DNA of 64,000 nt from NCBI GenBank assembly GCA_039592335.1, contig JBDHBX010000008.1, positions 1 through 64,000 on the forward strand, given 5' to 3'. This document shows, piece after piece, positions 16,467 through 25,470 of the stretch (position 1 is the stretch's first letter; each line of letters starts with the position of its first letter). Under the pieces are notes generated by a model, which worked only from the letters and a program-made list of their open reading frames with translations, did no database searches and was not told the origin of the DNA. The DNA is from WVYX01 sp039592335. GTDB lineage: Bacteria > Gemmatimonadota > Gemmatimonadetes > Gemmatimonadales > GWC2-71-9. Made by a program: the position numbers and the translations under genes.

Positions 16467-17020
16467 TGCGCCGCCCCCTGCAGCAACCGGACGTAGTTGA
16501 CGATGTGCCAGCGGTCCTCTGGAGAGAGCTTGCTGCCGTACTCCGGCATCAGCGCTCCGAAGCCGTTGGTGATCGTTCCGTAGATCCAGCCGTCGCTGTT
16601 GTTGGCCTGGCGCTCCTCGATCAGGTTGCGCACGGCGTTGGCCAGCGCCGGGGCGACGGGTCCGTCTCCGAGTCCCTCGGCGCCATGGCACACCGTGCAG
16701 TAGATGTCATAGCGGTCGCGGCCGCGCTCCATACTCGAGGCGGTGCGCTGCACCGGGTTGGCCAGCCGATCGAGCGCCGACCGGTTCTGCGGGATCGCCG
16801 GGGGCACGACCTCCTCGATGCCCGCCACCGGCACCGTCCCCTCGACCGGCTGGCGCGGCATCTTATACGGCTGGATGGCGATCCCCCGGTGCATCACCGA
16901 GAACCACGGGATCGCGGCGACGAGGTCGTCGGGGCTCGGGAAGCGGTGCCACTGCTCCTGCGTGCATCCCCCCGCGAGCAGCGCGACGGCGAGAACGGCG
17001 AGAACGAGTCTACGTCTCAA
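16463..17020 (-). CDS. actE: Alternative Complex III subunit ActE (monohaem cytochrome c lipoprotein)
   Basis: 185 residues from a TTG start at 17020, chosen because GGAGG lies 6 bases upstream and gives the lipoprotein signal LRRRLVLAVLAVALLAGGC; a GTG at 17038 is the alternative. The lipidated Cys is followed by a spacer. The class I cytochrome c domain has haem motif YCTVCH near residue 107 and the distal Met probably in LMPEYG near 160. ActE passes electrons from the iron-sulfur subunit towards a soluble cytochrome or oxidase. It overlaps actD by 11 bases and actF by 4. Confidence 0.88.
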   Translation of the reverse strand: MRRRLVLAVLAVALLAGGCTQEQWHRFPSPDDLVAAIPWFSVMHRGIAIQPYKMPRQPVEGTVPVAGIEEVVPPAIPQNRSALDRLANPVQRTASSMERGRDRYDIYCTVCHGAEGLGDGPVAPALANAVRNLIEERQANNSDGWIYGTITNGFGALMPEYGSKLSPEDRWHIVNYVRLLQGAAQ

Positions 17021-17519
17021 CGCGCACCTCCACCGCACCCGAGAGTCGCAGCAGCTCCTCGACCGACGGGCGTCGCTCGACCGGGCAGGGAACGAAGATC
17101 CCGATTTGGTCGTCGGTGAAGCGCCCGTCGTAGGCACCGAGCTGTCGCGTGCGCCAGGAGTGGAACACCAACCCCAGGATCGTCGCGCCCGCGCCGAACA
17201 GGATGGTCAGCTCGAAGGCGATCACCACATAGGGGATCACCGAGCCGACGGGCTTGCCACCCACCACGAGCGGCCAGTCGTACGACATCCAGAGCGTCAG
17301 GGCAAAGCCGGCGGCGCACCCCAGCAGCCCACCCAGCAGCGTCCACAACCGTACCGGGCTCACCTTGTGGCCCACCGCCTGCGCGATCTCCGCGTTGGGC
17401 ACGGGCGTGTACACCGTGAAATCGCGGTACCCCTTCGCCTTCAGCGCATGGATCGCATGCGCGGCTGCGTCCACGTGCTGGTACGCCGCGAGGATGCCGC
17501 CCGGATGCCGGCCGCTCAT
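17010..17519 (-). CDS. actD: Alternative Complex III subunit ActD (DUF3341)
   Basis: 169 residues. The cytoplasmic N-terminal part (GILAAYQHVDAAAHAI ... GYRDFTVYTPVP) and two membrane helices (residues about 60-80 and 97-120) are the signature of DUF3341, the ActD subunit. It has no cofactor motif and is thought to stabilise the membrane arm. ATG 17519 overlaps the actC stop (ATGA). The end overlaps the TTG start of actE. Confidence 0.9.
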   Translation of the reverse strand: MSGRHPGGILAAYQHVDAAAHAIHALKAKGYRDFTVYTPVPNAEIAQAVGHKVSPVRLWTLLGGLLGCAAGFALTLWMSYDWPLVVGGKPVGSVIPYVVIAFELTILFGAGATILGLVFHSWRTRQLGAYDGRFTDDQIGIFVPCPVERRPSVEELLRLSGAVEVRVET

Positions 17520-18871
17520 GACCGTGGACTCGCTTTCCGCGGCATCGGGATGATCTCCTTCACCTCGGTGATGGAGACCGTGGGAAAGTTCTTCGCGAAC
17601 AGCAGGAACCACATGAAGAACCAGGCGAAGCTGCCCGCGAGGATCGCCCACTCGACCCACGACGGCGTGTAGTGCCCCATCGCGTACGGCTCGTACTCGT
17701 GAGACAGCGACACCACGATGATCACGAACCGCTCGAACCACATGCCCAGGTTGACGAACAGAGAGAGCACGAACAGCGCCGGGATGCTGCGCCGCACCTT
17801 GCGGAAGAACAGCAGGAGCGGCAAGAACCCGTTGCAGATGATCATCGTCCAGCTCGCCCACCAGTACTCGCCGAACGCGCGGTTGTAGAAGGCGTCCTGC
17901 TCGAACGGGTTCCCGGAATACCACGCGATGAAGTACTCGACGCCGTAGGCATATCCGACGATCAGCCCGGTGAGGAGCAGCAGCTTTGACAGGTTCTCGA
18001 AGTGGTCCACCGTGATGTACCGCTCCACCTTGAACACCTTGCGGAGCGGCACCAGCAGGGTGACCACCATCGCCACGCCCGAGTAGATCGCACCCGCCAC
18101 GAAGTAGGGTGCGAAGATCGTCGCGTGCCACCCGGGCACGATCGACATGGCGAAGTCCCACGACACAACGCTGTGCACGGACAGCACGAGTGGCGTCGCC
18201 AGAGCCGCCAGGTAGAGGTACGCTCGGATGTAATGGCGCCACTGCTGATCGGTGCCGCGCCATCCCAGCGAGGTGATCTCGTACAGTTTGCGGCGCCAGC
18301 CCGTGGTCTTCTCCCGCACCGCGGCGACGTCGGGCACCAGCCCGACGATCAGGAAGAGCGTGCTCACGGTGAGGTACGTCGAGACGGCGAACACGTCCCA
18401 CAACAGCGGCGATTTGAAGTTCACCCACAGCTGGCGCTGGTTGGGATAGGGAAACAGCCAGTAGGCGTACCAGATCCGGCCGACGTGGATCAGCGGGAAG
18501 AGGCCCGCCGTGAGGACGGCAAACACCGTCATGGCCTCGGCCGTGCGGTACACCGACGTGCGCCACGCCGAGCGGAACAGGTAGAGAATCGCCGAGATCA
18601 GGGTCCCGGAGTGCGCGATCCCCACCCAGAACACGAAGGTCGTGATGTACACACCCCACAACACCGGCGGCGTATAGCCGGCGACGCCCAACCCCCAGCG
18701 GACCTGCCACAGGAGCGCGAACGCACCCACCGCCAGCACCACGAGCACGACCGCGAGCAGCACGAAGTACCCCCGAGACGGCCGCCCGAGCGTCGCCACG
18801 ACGTCGCGCGTGATCTCGTGGTAGGTCGGCTGCTGCGGTGCCACCCGTTCGGGTTCCGCGATGGTCGCCAT
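17516..18871 (-). CDS. actC: Alternative Complex III subunit ActC (NrfD/PsrC-like)
   Basis: A 451-residue integral membrane protein with about ten helices. WVGIAHSGTLISAILYLF, PLIHVGRIWYAYWLFPYPNQ and SVVSWDFAMSIVPGWHATIF are typical of NrfD-family quinol-interacting subunits in ActC. It starts at MATIAEPERV with 5 bases separating it from actB. It pairs with ActF in the complex and accepts quinol electrons for ActB. Confidence 0.92.
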   Translation of the reverse strand: MATIAEPERVAPQQPTYHEITRDVVATLGRPSRGYFVLLAVVLVVLAVGAFALLWQVRWGLGVAGYTPPVLWGVYITTFVFWVGIAHSGTLISAILYLFRSAWRTSVYRTAEAMTVFAVLTAGLFPLIHVGRIWYAYWLFPYPNQRQLWVNFKSPLLWDVFAVSTYLTVSTLFLIVGLVPDVAAVREKTTGWRRKLYEITSLGWRGTDQQWRHYIRAYLYLAALATPLVLSVHSVVSWDFAMSIVPGWHATIFAPYFVAGAIYSGVAMVVTLLVPLRKVFKVERYITVDHFENLSKLLLLTGLIVGYAYGVEYFIAWYSGNPFEQDAFYNRAFGEYWWASWTMIICNGFLPLLLFFRKVRRSIPALFVLSLFVNLGMWFERFVIIVVSLSHEYEPYAMGHYTPSWVEWAILAGSFAWFFMWFLLFAKNFPTVSITEVKEIIPMPRKASPRS

Positions 18872-18876
18872 TCGCG

Positions 18877-21800
18877 CTATGCCTCCCCCACTCCCTCGTT
18901 GCGCACCTTGCGCAGGTAGGTCACGCCCGGCTGGGTATTGAGATCCCCCAGTACGTGATAGCTCCGGTCGTCGCGCGAGACCTGATGCACGCGAGAGTTC
19001 GGATCGTTCAAATCGCCGAACACGAGCGCATCGGAGGGACAGGTCTGCTGGCACGCCGTGAGGATCTCGCCGTCCTGGAGCTCCCGCCCCGCGAGTACGG
19101 CCTCATTCTGCTTGCCCCGGATCCGCTGCACGCAGAACGTGCACTTCTCCATCACGCCCTTGGCGCGCACCGTCACGTCGGGATTGAGCAGCCAGTGCAG
19201 CGGGTCGGGGAAGGCGAAGGCCGGGTCGTTCTCCTCCTGGTGGTCGAACCAGTTGAACACCCGCACCTTGTACGGGCAGTTGTTGGAGCAGTACCGCGTG
19301 CCCACGCAGCGGTTGTAGACCTGCCCGTTGAGCCCGTCCGGCGTCTGATACGCCGCAAACACGGGACAGACCGGCTCGCACGGCGCGCGGCCGCACTGCT
19401 GGCACATCATCGGCAGGAAGCGCGCCTCCAGCGGCTCGCCGTGCTCTCCACCCTCGAAATACCGCTCGATGCGGATCCAAGCCATCTCGCGGCCACGCCG
19501 GACCAGCTCCGGCCCCACGGTCGGGATGTTGTTCTCCGAATGGCAGGCGGTGACGCAGGCGCTGCAGCCGGTGCACTTGGAGAGATCGACCGCCAACGCC
19601 CAGCGCGGCACGTCCCCGGCGTAGTCACCGTGCCTGGTGTCGGCGTCCTGTACCTCCTGCACGTCGTCCAGCAACTGCTCGATGTGCTCCGGCACCGGCG
19701 CTGCGTGGCCGCCGTGGCGCTCGCCGTGCTCGCCGCGTTGCAGCGCCGCGAGCGTCACGGCCTGTGCAATGCCCCGCCCCATCTGCCGCGACTTCCCCTC
19801 GGTCTTGGCGACGTACTCGTGCCTACCCGTGTGACGCAGGCTCGCCGCCGCGTAGTGCGAGGCGCCGCCGAACTCGGTCACGTCGGTGGACAGCACCGCG
19901 TACGCGTTCGCGCCCCGCCCCTCGGCATACCGACCGAACGCCGTGTGACCCTGCCCCAACGGCATGGCGAGCACATCGCGGCGCAATCCCGGATAGAGAT
20001 AGGCCGGCGCCTCCACGGTGCCCGCCGGCGTGGTGACCTCGAGGATGTCGCCCTCGTGAATGCCCCGCTCGGCCGCCGTCTCCGGGTGGATCTCGACCCA
20101 GGTGCTCCAGGTCATCTTGGTCACCGGATCCGGGAGCTCTTGCAGCCACGGGCGGTTCGCTCCGCGCCCGTCGTACAGCGCGGGCGACGGGTACGCGATG
20201 AGCGTGAAGCCCTCCAGCGGCGCCGACCAGGTGGCAGGCTCCTGCAGCTGCGCCACCGAGCGGGCGAGTCGCACGGTGCGCGCCGGCGCGTCGCGCCACA
20301 CGCCGCCGTGCTGCAGCGCCTCGATCCAGAACGTCTCGAACGGTCGGAAGTCCCGCAGCCGCCGCTGCAGCCGGCCCCAAGCCTGCTGCAGGTAGTCCTT
20401 ATAGGTCGCGGCCGATAGCCGTGCACCGAGCCGGCCCCCCACCTGTTGCGCCACCGCCAGCAGCACGTCGCCGGTCTGGCGCGTGTCGAACACCGGCCGC
20501 ATCACCGGCTGCTGCAGGGCATACACGCCCGCGCGCGGCTCGAAGTCGTTCCACTGCTCGAGCGGATCGTGGTCGGGCAGCACGAGGTCGGCGTGGACCG
20601 AAGTCTCGTCCCAGAAGCGGGCGAAGCTCACCGAGAACCCGACCTGCGCCATCGCACCGGCGAAGTCGGTCCCGGCGGGTGCGGCGTGTGCCGGGTTGGC
20701 GCCGTGGACGAACAACACCCCGACGCCGCCGTTGCGCATCGCCCGTACCAGCGAGCCCAGATCGGCATAGCTCGAGGAGCCCGCCGGGTTGAGGTCGGCA
20801 CCGTAGCTCACCGTCCGACCCACGTTGCCCGCGACGTAGTTGAGCACGTTGACCACAGCCGCGGTCACGTGCGCCTGCCCGTGCTGTGCCCCCACGCCAC
20901 CGGCCACTGCCAGGCTGGGGTCCTCGACGAACTCGCGCGCCAGCCGCTCGATCGTCTCCGCCGCGATCCCCGTGCGGTCGGCCACGTCGGCGGGTGCGTG
21001 GGCGTCCAGCAGCTGCTGTACGCGGAAGGTGTCGGGCTGGCGCGGCACCAGCCGCTCGTTCACGATGACGTGGGCCATGGCCAGCGCCAGCAGCGCCTCC
21101 GAGCCCGGGCGCGGCGCGATCCACTCGTCCGCGCTCATCCCGGTCATGCTCATGCGCGGCTCGACGTGCACGTAGCGCCCCATCGAGCCGTCCCGGTAAC
21201 CGTGGCTCTCGCTGAACCCGCGGGCCTGCTCCACCGGGCTCAGCCACGTCTCGAGGAAGTCGGCACCGAAGGAGAGCACGTAGCGCGCCGCACCGAAGTC
21301 ATAGCGCGGCAGCCGATCCGTCCCGAACACCTGCTGGCTGGCGTACCGCAGTGCCTCGTAGCCAAACGGCTCGTACACCACCGGGGCCGGCGATCCCAAC
21401 GCCGCGAGCCACTCCCTCACCAGGCGGTCGAACGTCCCCGCCTCGTTGCCGGTCACGAAGCGGATCAAGTCGCCGGTCACCCCTTGGAGCCGCTCCGTGA
21501 CGCGCGCGACGGCATCGTCCCAGCTGATCGGCTCGAAGGCGCCACCCGCGCCCTTCACCATGGGCCCGCGAATGCGGTCGGGGTTATACAGCCCCTGTGG
21601 CGAGGCCTGGCCCCGCGCACAGAGCCGACCCCGGTTGACAGGGCTCTCCGGGTTGCCCTCCACCTTGACCACGCGCCCCTCGCGCACGCGGGCGTGCACG
21701 CCACAGCCCGCCGGACACTCGCGACAGGTGCTGGCGTACCAGGTGGCGACCCCGGGAATCTGGTTTTCAGGTGGAACCAGGTAGGGGATGAGCTTGTCGG

Positions 21801-21921
21801 TCGCCTCGCCGGAGCAGCCCGACAGGGCGGCGGCACCACCCCCGGCCGCACCGAGGACTCTGAGGAATCGCCGGCGGTTCATGCCGTTGCCGTTGAGCTC
21901 GCCGTCGCGACCGTTCGCCAT
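18877..21921 (-). CDS. actB: Alternative Complex III subunit ActB (molybdopterin-like + ferredoxin-like iron-sulfur protein)
   Basis: 1014 residues. A Tat signal, NRRRFLRVLGAAGGGAAAL, lies near residues 15-35. Residues about 60-700 resemble the molybdopterin oxidoreductase catalytic subunit, including STCRECPAGCGVHA and GRLCARGQ, a C-x2-C-x3-C...C arrangement; in characterised complexes this part carries no Mo cofactor. Residues about 770-1000 are a four-cluster ferredoxin: CTGCSACVTACHSE, CQQCGRAPCEPVCP, CVGTRYCSNNCPYK and CTFCVQRI...ACQQTCP. ATG 21921 has AGAGGA upstream; GTG 21954 would extend it but lacks a ribosome site. It follows actA by 36 bases. Confidence 0.93.
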   Translation of the reverse strand: MANGRDGELNGNGMNRRRFLRVLGAAGGGAAALSGCSGEATDKLIPYLVPPENQIPGVATWYASTCRECPAGCGVHARVREGRVVKVEGNPESPVNRGRLCARGQASPQGLYNPDRIRGPMVKGAGGAFEPISWDDAVARVTERLQGVTGDLIRFVTGNEAGTFDRLVREWLAALGSPAPVVYEPFGYEALRYASQQVFGTDRLPRYDFGAARYVLSFGADFLETWLSPVEQARGFSESHGYRDGSMGRYVHVEPRMSMTGMSADEWIAPRPGSEALLALAMAHVIVNERLVPRQPDTFRVQQLLDAHAPADVADRTGIAAETIERLAREFVEDPSLAVAGGVGAQHGQAHVTAAVVNVLNYVAGNVGRTVSYGADLNPAGSSSYADLGSLVRAMRNGGVGVLFVHGANPAHAAPAGTDFAGAMAQVGFSVSFARFWDETSVHADLVLPDHDPLEQWNDFEPRAGVYALQQPVMRPVFDTRQTGDVLLAVAQQVGGRLGARLSAATYKDYLQQAWGRLQRRLRDFRPFETFWIEALQHGGVWRDAPARTVRLARSVAQLQEPATWSAPLEGFTLIAYPSPALYDGRGANRPWLQELPDPVTKMTWSTWVEIHPETAAERGIHEGDILEVTTPAGTVEAPAYLYPGLRRDVLAMPLGQGHTAFGRYAEGRGANAYAVLSTDVTEFGGASHYAAASLRHTGRHEYVAKTEGKSRQMGRGIAQAVTLAALQRGEHGERHGGHAAPVPEHIEQLLDDVQEVQDADTRHGDYAGDVPRWALAVDLSKCTGCSACVTACHSENNIPTVGPELVRRGREMAWIRIERYFEGGEHGEPLEARFLPMMCQQCGRAPCEPVCPVFAAYQTPDGLNGQVYNRCVGTRYCSNNCPYKVRVFNWFDHQEENDPAFAFPDPLHWLLNPDVTVRAKGVMEKCTFCVQRIRGKQNEAVLAGRELQDGEILTACQQTCPSDALVFGDLNDPNSRVHQVSRDDRSYHVLGDLNTQPGVTYLRKVRNEGVGEA

Positions 21922-21957
21922 CCGTCCTCTACGCGTGAGCGCCCGTTCGTCCACTCA

Positions 21958-22542
21958 CTAGTAGTGGCAGACGGTGCAGTCGGTGCTGGCTTCTTCCTTT
22001 TCGTGGCACGTGATGCACCACCCCATCTTGAGCGACGCGTACTGATAGACCTGCGGCATCTCCTCGACGGGGCCGTGGCAGTCCTGACACTCGATCTCCT
22101 TGTCGGAATTCACGTGCCGATGGTGCGGGAAGCGCACGAAGGGAGCGAGCCGGTGCACCTCGACCCACTCGAGGGGCCGCCGCTCGTTCCAGTGATCGCG
22201 CAGCTTCTGCACCTCCGGATTCGCGGCGCCCGCCAGAATGTGGCACCCTATGCAGGTGGAGACGGTGGGGAGGCCGGCGCTCGGGCTCACTTCCGCTGCG
22301 AAGTGGCAGTAACGGCAATCCATCTCGTACTCGCCGGCGTGCACGTCGTGGCGGTAGAAGATGGGCTGAACGGGACCTGGGAGACCGGCAGTGTCCACAT
22401 CGACGGGGGCTGTGAAGCCGCTCAGCTGCGCGGCCGAGGCCTGCCCGGTGCCCTGCGCGGAGCCTGGACGGGTGAGGAACAACAACACGGCCACGGCAAC
22501 CATGCCGAGCGGGACGGCCAGCAGCAAAGCCCGTCTTGTCAT
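21958..22542 (-). CDS. actA: Alternative Complex III subunit ActA (pentahaem cytochrome c)
   Basis: 194 residues. An N-terminal membrane anchor/signal (ALLLAVPLGMVAVAVLLFL) is followed by five CxxCH haem motifs: CRYCH, CIGCH, CQDCH, CITCH and CTVCH, the last two residues from the C-terminus. Five haems and first position in the gene cluster match ActA, which receives electrons from the iron-sulfur subunit on the periplasmic side. CGGAGAG precedes the ATG. This is the first gene of the act operon; a candidate promoter lies about 140 bases upstream. Confidence 0.92.
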   Translation of the reverse strand: MTRRALLLAVPLGMVAVAVLLFLTRPGSAQGTGQASAAQLSGFTAPVDVDTAGLPGPVQPIFYRHDVHAGEYEMDCRYCHFAAEVSPSAGLPTVSTCIGCHILAGAANPEVQKLRDHWNERRPLEWVEVHRLAPFVRFPHHRHVNSDKEIECQDCHGPVEEMPQVYQYASLKMGWCITCHEKEEASTDCTVCHY

Positions 22543-22581
22543 GACTCTCCGCTATGCGGCAAGCGACCGCTCCGTGGATGA

Positions 22582-22597
22582 GCCCCGCCTTCGGGGC
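22582..22597. other. Perfect GC hairpin in the actA leader
   Basis: GCCCCG-CCTT-CGGGGC, a 6-bp stem with a four-base loop, lies 40 bases before actA and inside the predicted leader. There is no T-tract, so it could be a residual terminator, mRNA stabiliser or chance in GC-rich DNA. Confidence 0.4.
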
Positions 22598-22680
22598 GCT
22601 GTACCGTTGTCATACCAGGAACCGCAACAGAAAGCGGCCGCAGAGGGGTAAAGCACGAGATCCGGTAGCGGCCGCCGTGT

Positions 22681-22708
22681 AAGATAGTCGCCGGCCGCAG
22701 TTCCACAA
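22681..22708 (-). promoter_or_regulatory. Candidate act operon promoter
   Basis: On the minus strand TTGTGG (22703-22708) and TATCTT (22681-22686) are 16 bases apart, in the 198-base gap between the amidohydrolase-like gene and actA. No other gene is seen in this gap. Matches are modest, so the call is tentative. Confidence 0.3.
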
Positions 22709-22740
22709 CCAGCGATCCCCCCAGTTTGCGTCCCTTCCGA

Positions 22741-23529
22741 CTACCCGATCGGCTCCCGCCAACGCTGCAGATTCTCGCCCATGATGCTCTCCCGCGCGGC
22801 GGCCGGGAGGTCCAGCAAATCGAGCTTGGCCAGGGCGACGTCGGGGATGCGCAGCGGCATCCCCGTGCCGAACACGAACCGCTCGAACCCGACCGTCTCG
22901 AGCAGGATCGCCAGGTGATCCTCTGGTGGGCCCCAGAGCCACGAGATGTCCCACAGCACCCGCCGCGCCTCGTCCGGCGTGAGACCGAAGTGGACCTCCT
23001 CGACGAACGCGCGGTCGGCGTGGGTCACCAGCAGGCGCACCTCGGCGTCGCTGCGGACGACGGTGCGCACCGCCGCGGCAGGAAGCTCGGGCGCGCCGTC
23101 GGCGGGGTGTCGCTGTCGGGCGTCCTCGAGGCGCACCGTCAGCAGCGCCGGAAGTCCCGCCACGGCAAGCGCGGCCATGGCAACGCGCATCTCCCCGCCG
23201 GCCAGGTCCAGTCCCTGGTGCTGCGGGAAGAGCCGCACGGCCGGCGCGCCCATGGCGATAGCCGCGTTCAGGTCGTCCTCGAAGCGGGGCCGGTCGGCAT
23301 GGAGGGTCGGCGTGGGCAGCAGGCGATCGCGGTGCGGGGCGACCAGCTCCTCGAGGGCTGCGTTACCGGGCGCCGGATCCTTGTGCAGCAGGGACGGCAG
23401 GTAGCCGACCCACGCGCGAGCGATACCGAGGCGGTCCATCTGGATCAGGAGCCACTCCGGCGTCGCCGCCTGGGCCAGGTGCCGGTAGGGGTACGGTCCC
23501 ACGAACGCCGCGACGTCAGTCGCCGCCAT
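22741..23529 (-). CDS. Amidohydrolase-fold protein lacking the N-terminal metal motif
   Basis: A 262-residue protein with the overall pattern of amidohydrolase family 2 (RLFPQHQGLDL, LLVTHADRAF, LILLDLP-type ending). The N-terminal H-x-H strand motif is replaced by AFVGPYPYRHL, and the usual G-S/T-D near the C-terminus reads FGTGMPL, so the standard catalytic Asp is absent. It overlaps the upstream, apparently intact, amidohydrolase by 14 bases. It may be a catalytically altered paralogue acting with its neighbour. Last gene of the long glycan-type operon. Confidence 0.65.
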   Translation of the reverse strand: MAATDVAAFVGPYPYRHLAQAATPEWLLIQMDRLGIARAWVGYLPSLLHKDPAPGNAALEELVAPHRDRLLPTPTLHADRPRFEDDLNAAIAMGAPAVRLFPQHQGLDLAGGEMRVAMAALAVAGLPALLTVRLEDARQRHPADGAPELPAAAVRTVVRSDAEVRLLVTHADRAFVEEVHFGLTPDEARRVLWDISWLWGPPEDHLAILLETVGFERFVFGTGMPLRIPDVALAKLDLLDLPAAARESIMGENLQRWREPIG

Positions 23530-24322
23530 CGAACACTCCTGCGGGAAAGAGCTCTCGCGCGTTCGCGCAGCGTATCCGGTCGAGGTCGCGCACCTCGAGA
23601 CCTAGCGACTCCAGGTACCGCAGCTTGCCCCAACCCGTACCCATGGTGACGTCGGTCCCCCACAGGAGCCGTCGCGGCCCAATCATCTCCAACGCGAGGT
23701 GCACCATATCCACGTCCACCCCCGAGCCAGAAAGGTCCACCCACATGTTCCCGTGCCCCCGCGCCGCCCGGAGCGAGTGACTCCAGTCGCCGCCTCCACC
23801 GAGGTGCGCGAGGATGAACTGCGTGCCGGGATGGCGCTGAGCCAGCTCCGCCAACTCTGTGGCGTCCGAAGCCTCTTGGCCCGGCCACTCCCTCCGCCGG
23901 TGCTGCCACACGTGGTGCAGGATGGGCACCCCCCACTCCATGGCCGCCGCGGCCACCGGATCGAGGAGCGGATCGTTGGCGCGCCGGCTCGCTGCCAGCT
24001 TGATCCCGATCATGCCGGCACGCAGGCGACGCCCGATCTCGTCGAGCGCGTGCTCCGTGTAGTTGGGATTCACGACACAGTAGCCGAACACCCGCCCCGG
24101 GTGAGCCCGCTGCAACTCCAGCATCGCGTCGTTGGCGTGCGTGACGTCGCCCGGCGACGGAAAGTAGGTGGGGGAACGGTGCCCCCAACTCCCCAGGATG
24201 GAGGCCACGTGGGCGGTGATCCCGATGCGCTCTCCCGCGGCGAGCCGACTTGCGTTCACGTCACGCCAGTCGCCGCGCCCGGAGCGCTCCGTGTAGAAGT
24301 GCGCGTGGACGTCGATCAGCAC
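23516..24322 (-). CDS. Amidohydrolase family 2 protein
   Basis: A 268-residue TIM-barrel metal hydrolase. LIDVHAHFYTE at residues 2-12 supplies the H-x-H metal motif. GIKLAAS near 105 fits the strand-4 region, PILHHVWQH near 132 and FILAHLGGGGDW near 178 give His ligands, and LLWGTDVTMG near 225 carries the catalytic Asp. The family includes decarboxylases and lactone or amide hydrolases. The neighbours (class III aminotransferase upstream, non-canonical paralogue downstream) suggest a small carboxylated or cyclic intermediate. Overlaps both neighbours. Confidence 0.75.
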   Translation of the reverse strand: MLIDVHAHFYTERSGRGDWRDVNASRLAAGERIGITAHVASILGSWGHRSPTYFPSPGDVTHANDAMLELQRAHPGRVFGYCVVNPNYTEHALDEIGRRLRAGMIGIKLAASRRANDPLLDPVAAAAMEWGVPILHHVWQHRRREWPGQEASDATELAELAQRHPGTQFILAHLGGGGDWSHSLRAARGHGNMWVDLSGSGVDVDMVHLALEMIGPRRLLWGTDVTMGTGWGKLRYLESLGLEVRDLDRIRCANARELFPAGVFDGGD

Positions 24323-25470
24323 GTACGCGCCACCTCCGCCATGGCCTCGGCCAGCCGTTGTGTCACTGCCTCGATCTCTGCGTCACCGTGCGCCAGCGAG
24401 ACGAAGTTGTAGGCGTTCCGCTTGAAGAGCAGACCGCGCCGCGCCGCCTCCCGTGCGACCCGGCCCGACAGCTCCTCGGTCACGAAATCCAGGTAGCACA
24501 GCTGCGGCAGGCCCATCACCCCCCGCGCCACCTCGGGATGCTCGCGGGCCAGCGCTTCGAGGACGCGGAACAGCCGCTGCCCGGCGTGCGCCAGGCTGTC
24601 GAGCACCGGTTCGGCCTGGTACGCGTCCATCACGGCGCGCGCCGCCGCCAGGCTCACGTGCTCGGTTGCCGACGTCGAGGAGATCCAGGTTCGGGTCACC
24701 ACCTCCATGAGATCACGCGGACCGCACACCGCGGCGATCGGCAGGCCGTTTCCCAGGGCCTTGCCCACGACCGCGAGATCCGGAACCACCCCGGACTGCT
24801 CCGCCATCCCGCCGGCGGCCACGCGGAACGCCGTCTTGATCTCGTCGTACACCAGCAGCGCACCGTGTGACGTGGCCAGGCGGCGGGCCGCCCCGAGCCA
24901 CCCTTCGGGTGGCGGGCCATCCACCACCGGTTCGATCACGACGGCGGCGACCGGGGCGAACTCCGCGAGGACGGACTCCAACGCCTGCACGTCGCCGAAC
25001 GGCACCTCACGCCGCAAGGCACGCACGGCGGCCGGCACGCCTGCCTCGTCCTGGCACCAGTCGTGCCAGCCGTGATACCCGCAGGTGACCACGCGCTCGT
25101 GTCCCGTCACGACACGCGAGAGGCGCACGGCCGCCGCCACGGCCTCGGCCCCGGTCTTGAGGAACCGCGCGGCCTCAGCGCCGGGGATCAGCGCGCAGAG
25201 CTGCTCCGCGACCTCACGCTCGAGCGCCGGCGCGAGCGAGCCCACGACCCCGTCCCGCGCCGCGCGTTCCACCGCCGCGACCACTGCCGGGTGCGCGTAC
25301 CCCAGCGCCACCGCGCCGAGAGCCATCACCGTGTCGAGATACTCCGTGCCGCGATCGTCCCACACGCGACACCCCTGGGCGCGAGCCAGACGACCGGGAA
25401 CGCCCTCGACCGCACCGAACAACGCCTCGGGCCGCTTGCTGCCCGTCGAGGTGAAGCCGGGAATCGTCAT
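24316..25470 (-). CDS. Class III aminotransferase, glutamate-1-semialdehyde aminomutase-like
   Basis: 384 residues from ATG 25470, which overlaps the TrmJ-like stop (ATGA). PLP fold type I: LGYAHPAVVAAVE, FLKTGAEAVAAAVRLSR, CGYHGWHDW, VYDEIKTAFR with the cofactor Asp, and VVGKALGNGLP near residue 235 with the Schiff-base Lys. The sequence is closest in pattern to the HemL-like subgroup, but the operon context (sugar kinase, polysaccharide lyase-like enzyme, amidohydrolases) argues for transamination of a sugar-derived or other small aldehyde rather than haem synthesis. That functional reading is inference. Confidence 0.75.
   Translation of the reverse strand: MTIPGFTSTGSKRPEALFGAVEGVPGRLARAQGCRVWDDRGTEYLDTVMALGAVALGYAHPAVVAAVERAARDGVVGSLAPALEREVAEQLCALIPGAEAARFLKTGAEAVAAAVRLSRVVTGHERVVTCGYHGWHDWCQDEAGVPAAVRALRREVPFGDVQALESVLAEFAPVAAVVIEPVVDGPPPEGWLGAARRLATSHGALLVYDEIKTAFRVAAGGMAEQSGVVPDLAVVGKALGNGLPIAAVCGPRDLMEVVTRTWISSTSATEHVSLAAARAVMDAYQAEPVLDSLAHAGQRLFRVLEALAREHPEVARGVMGLPQLCYLDFVTEELSGRVAREAARRGLLFKRNAYNFVSLAHGDAEIEAVTQRLAEAMAEVARTC

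Noticed and set aside
18877..21921. Reading this gene as a formate dehydrogenase or other molybdoenzyme
   Set aside because: The order cytochrome-FeS/Mo-like-NrfD-DUF3341-cytochrome-NrfD is the actABCDEF signature, so it is ActB.
20446..22581. Long plus-strand open frame (about 710 codons) opposite actB/actA
   Set aside because: Antisense shadow in GC-rich DNA; the minus strand carries clear iron-sulfur and haem motifs, while the plus product is low-complexity Arg/His/Ala-rich with no domain.
24316..25470. Calling the aminotransferase HemL of haem synthesis
   Set aside because: Motifs fit the class III family, but no other haem genes are present and the operon is catabolic in character; only the family call is supportable.
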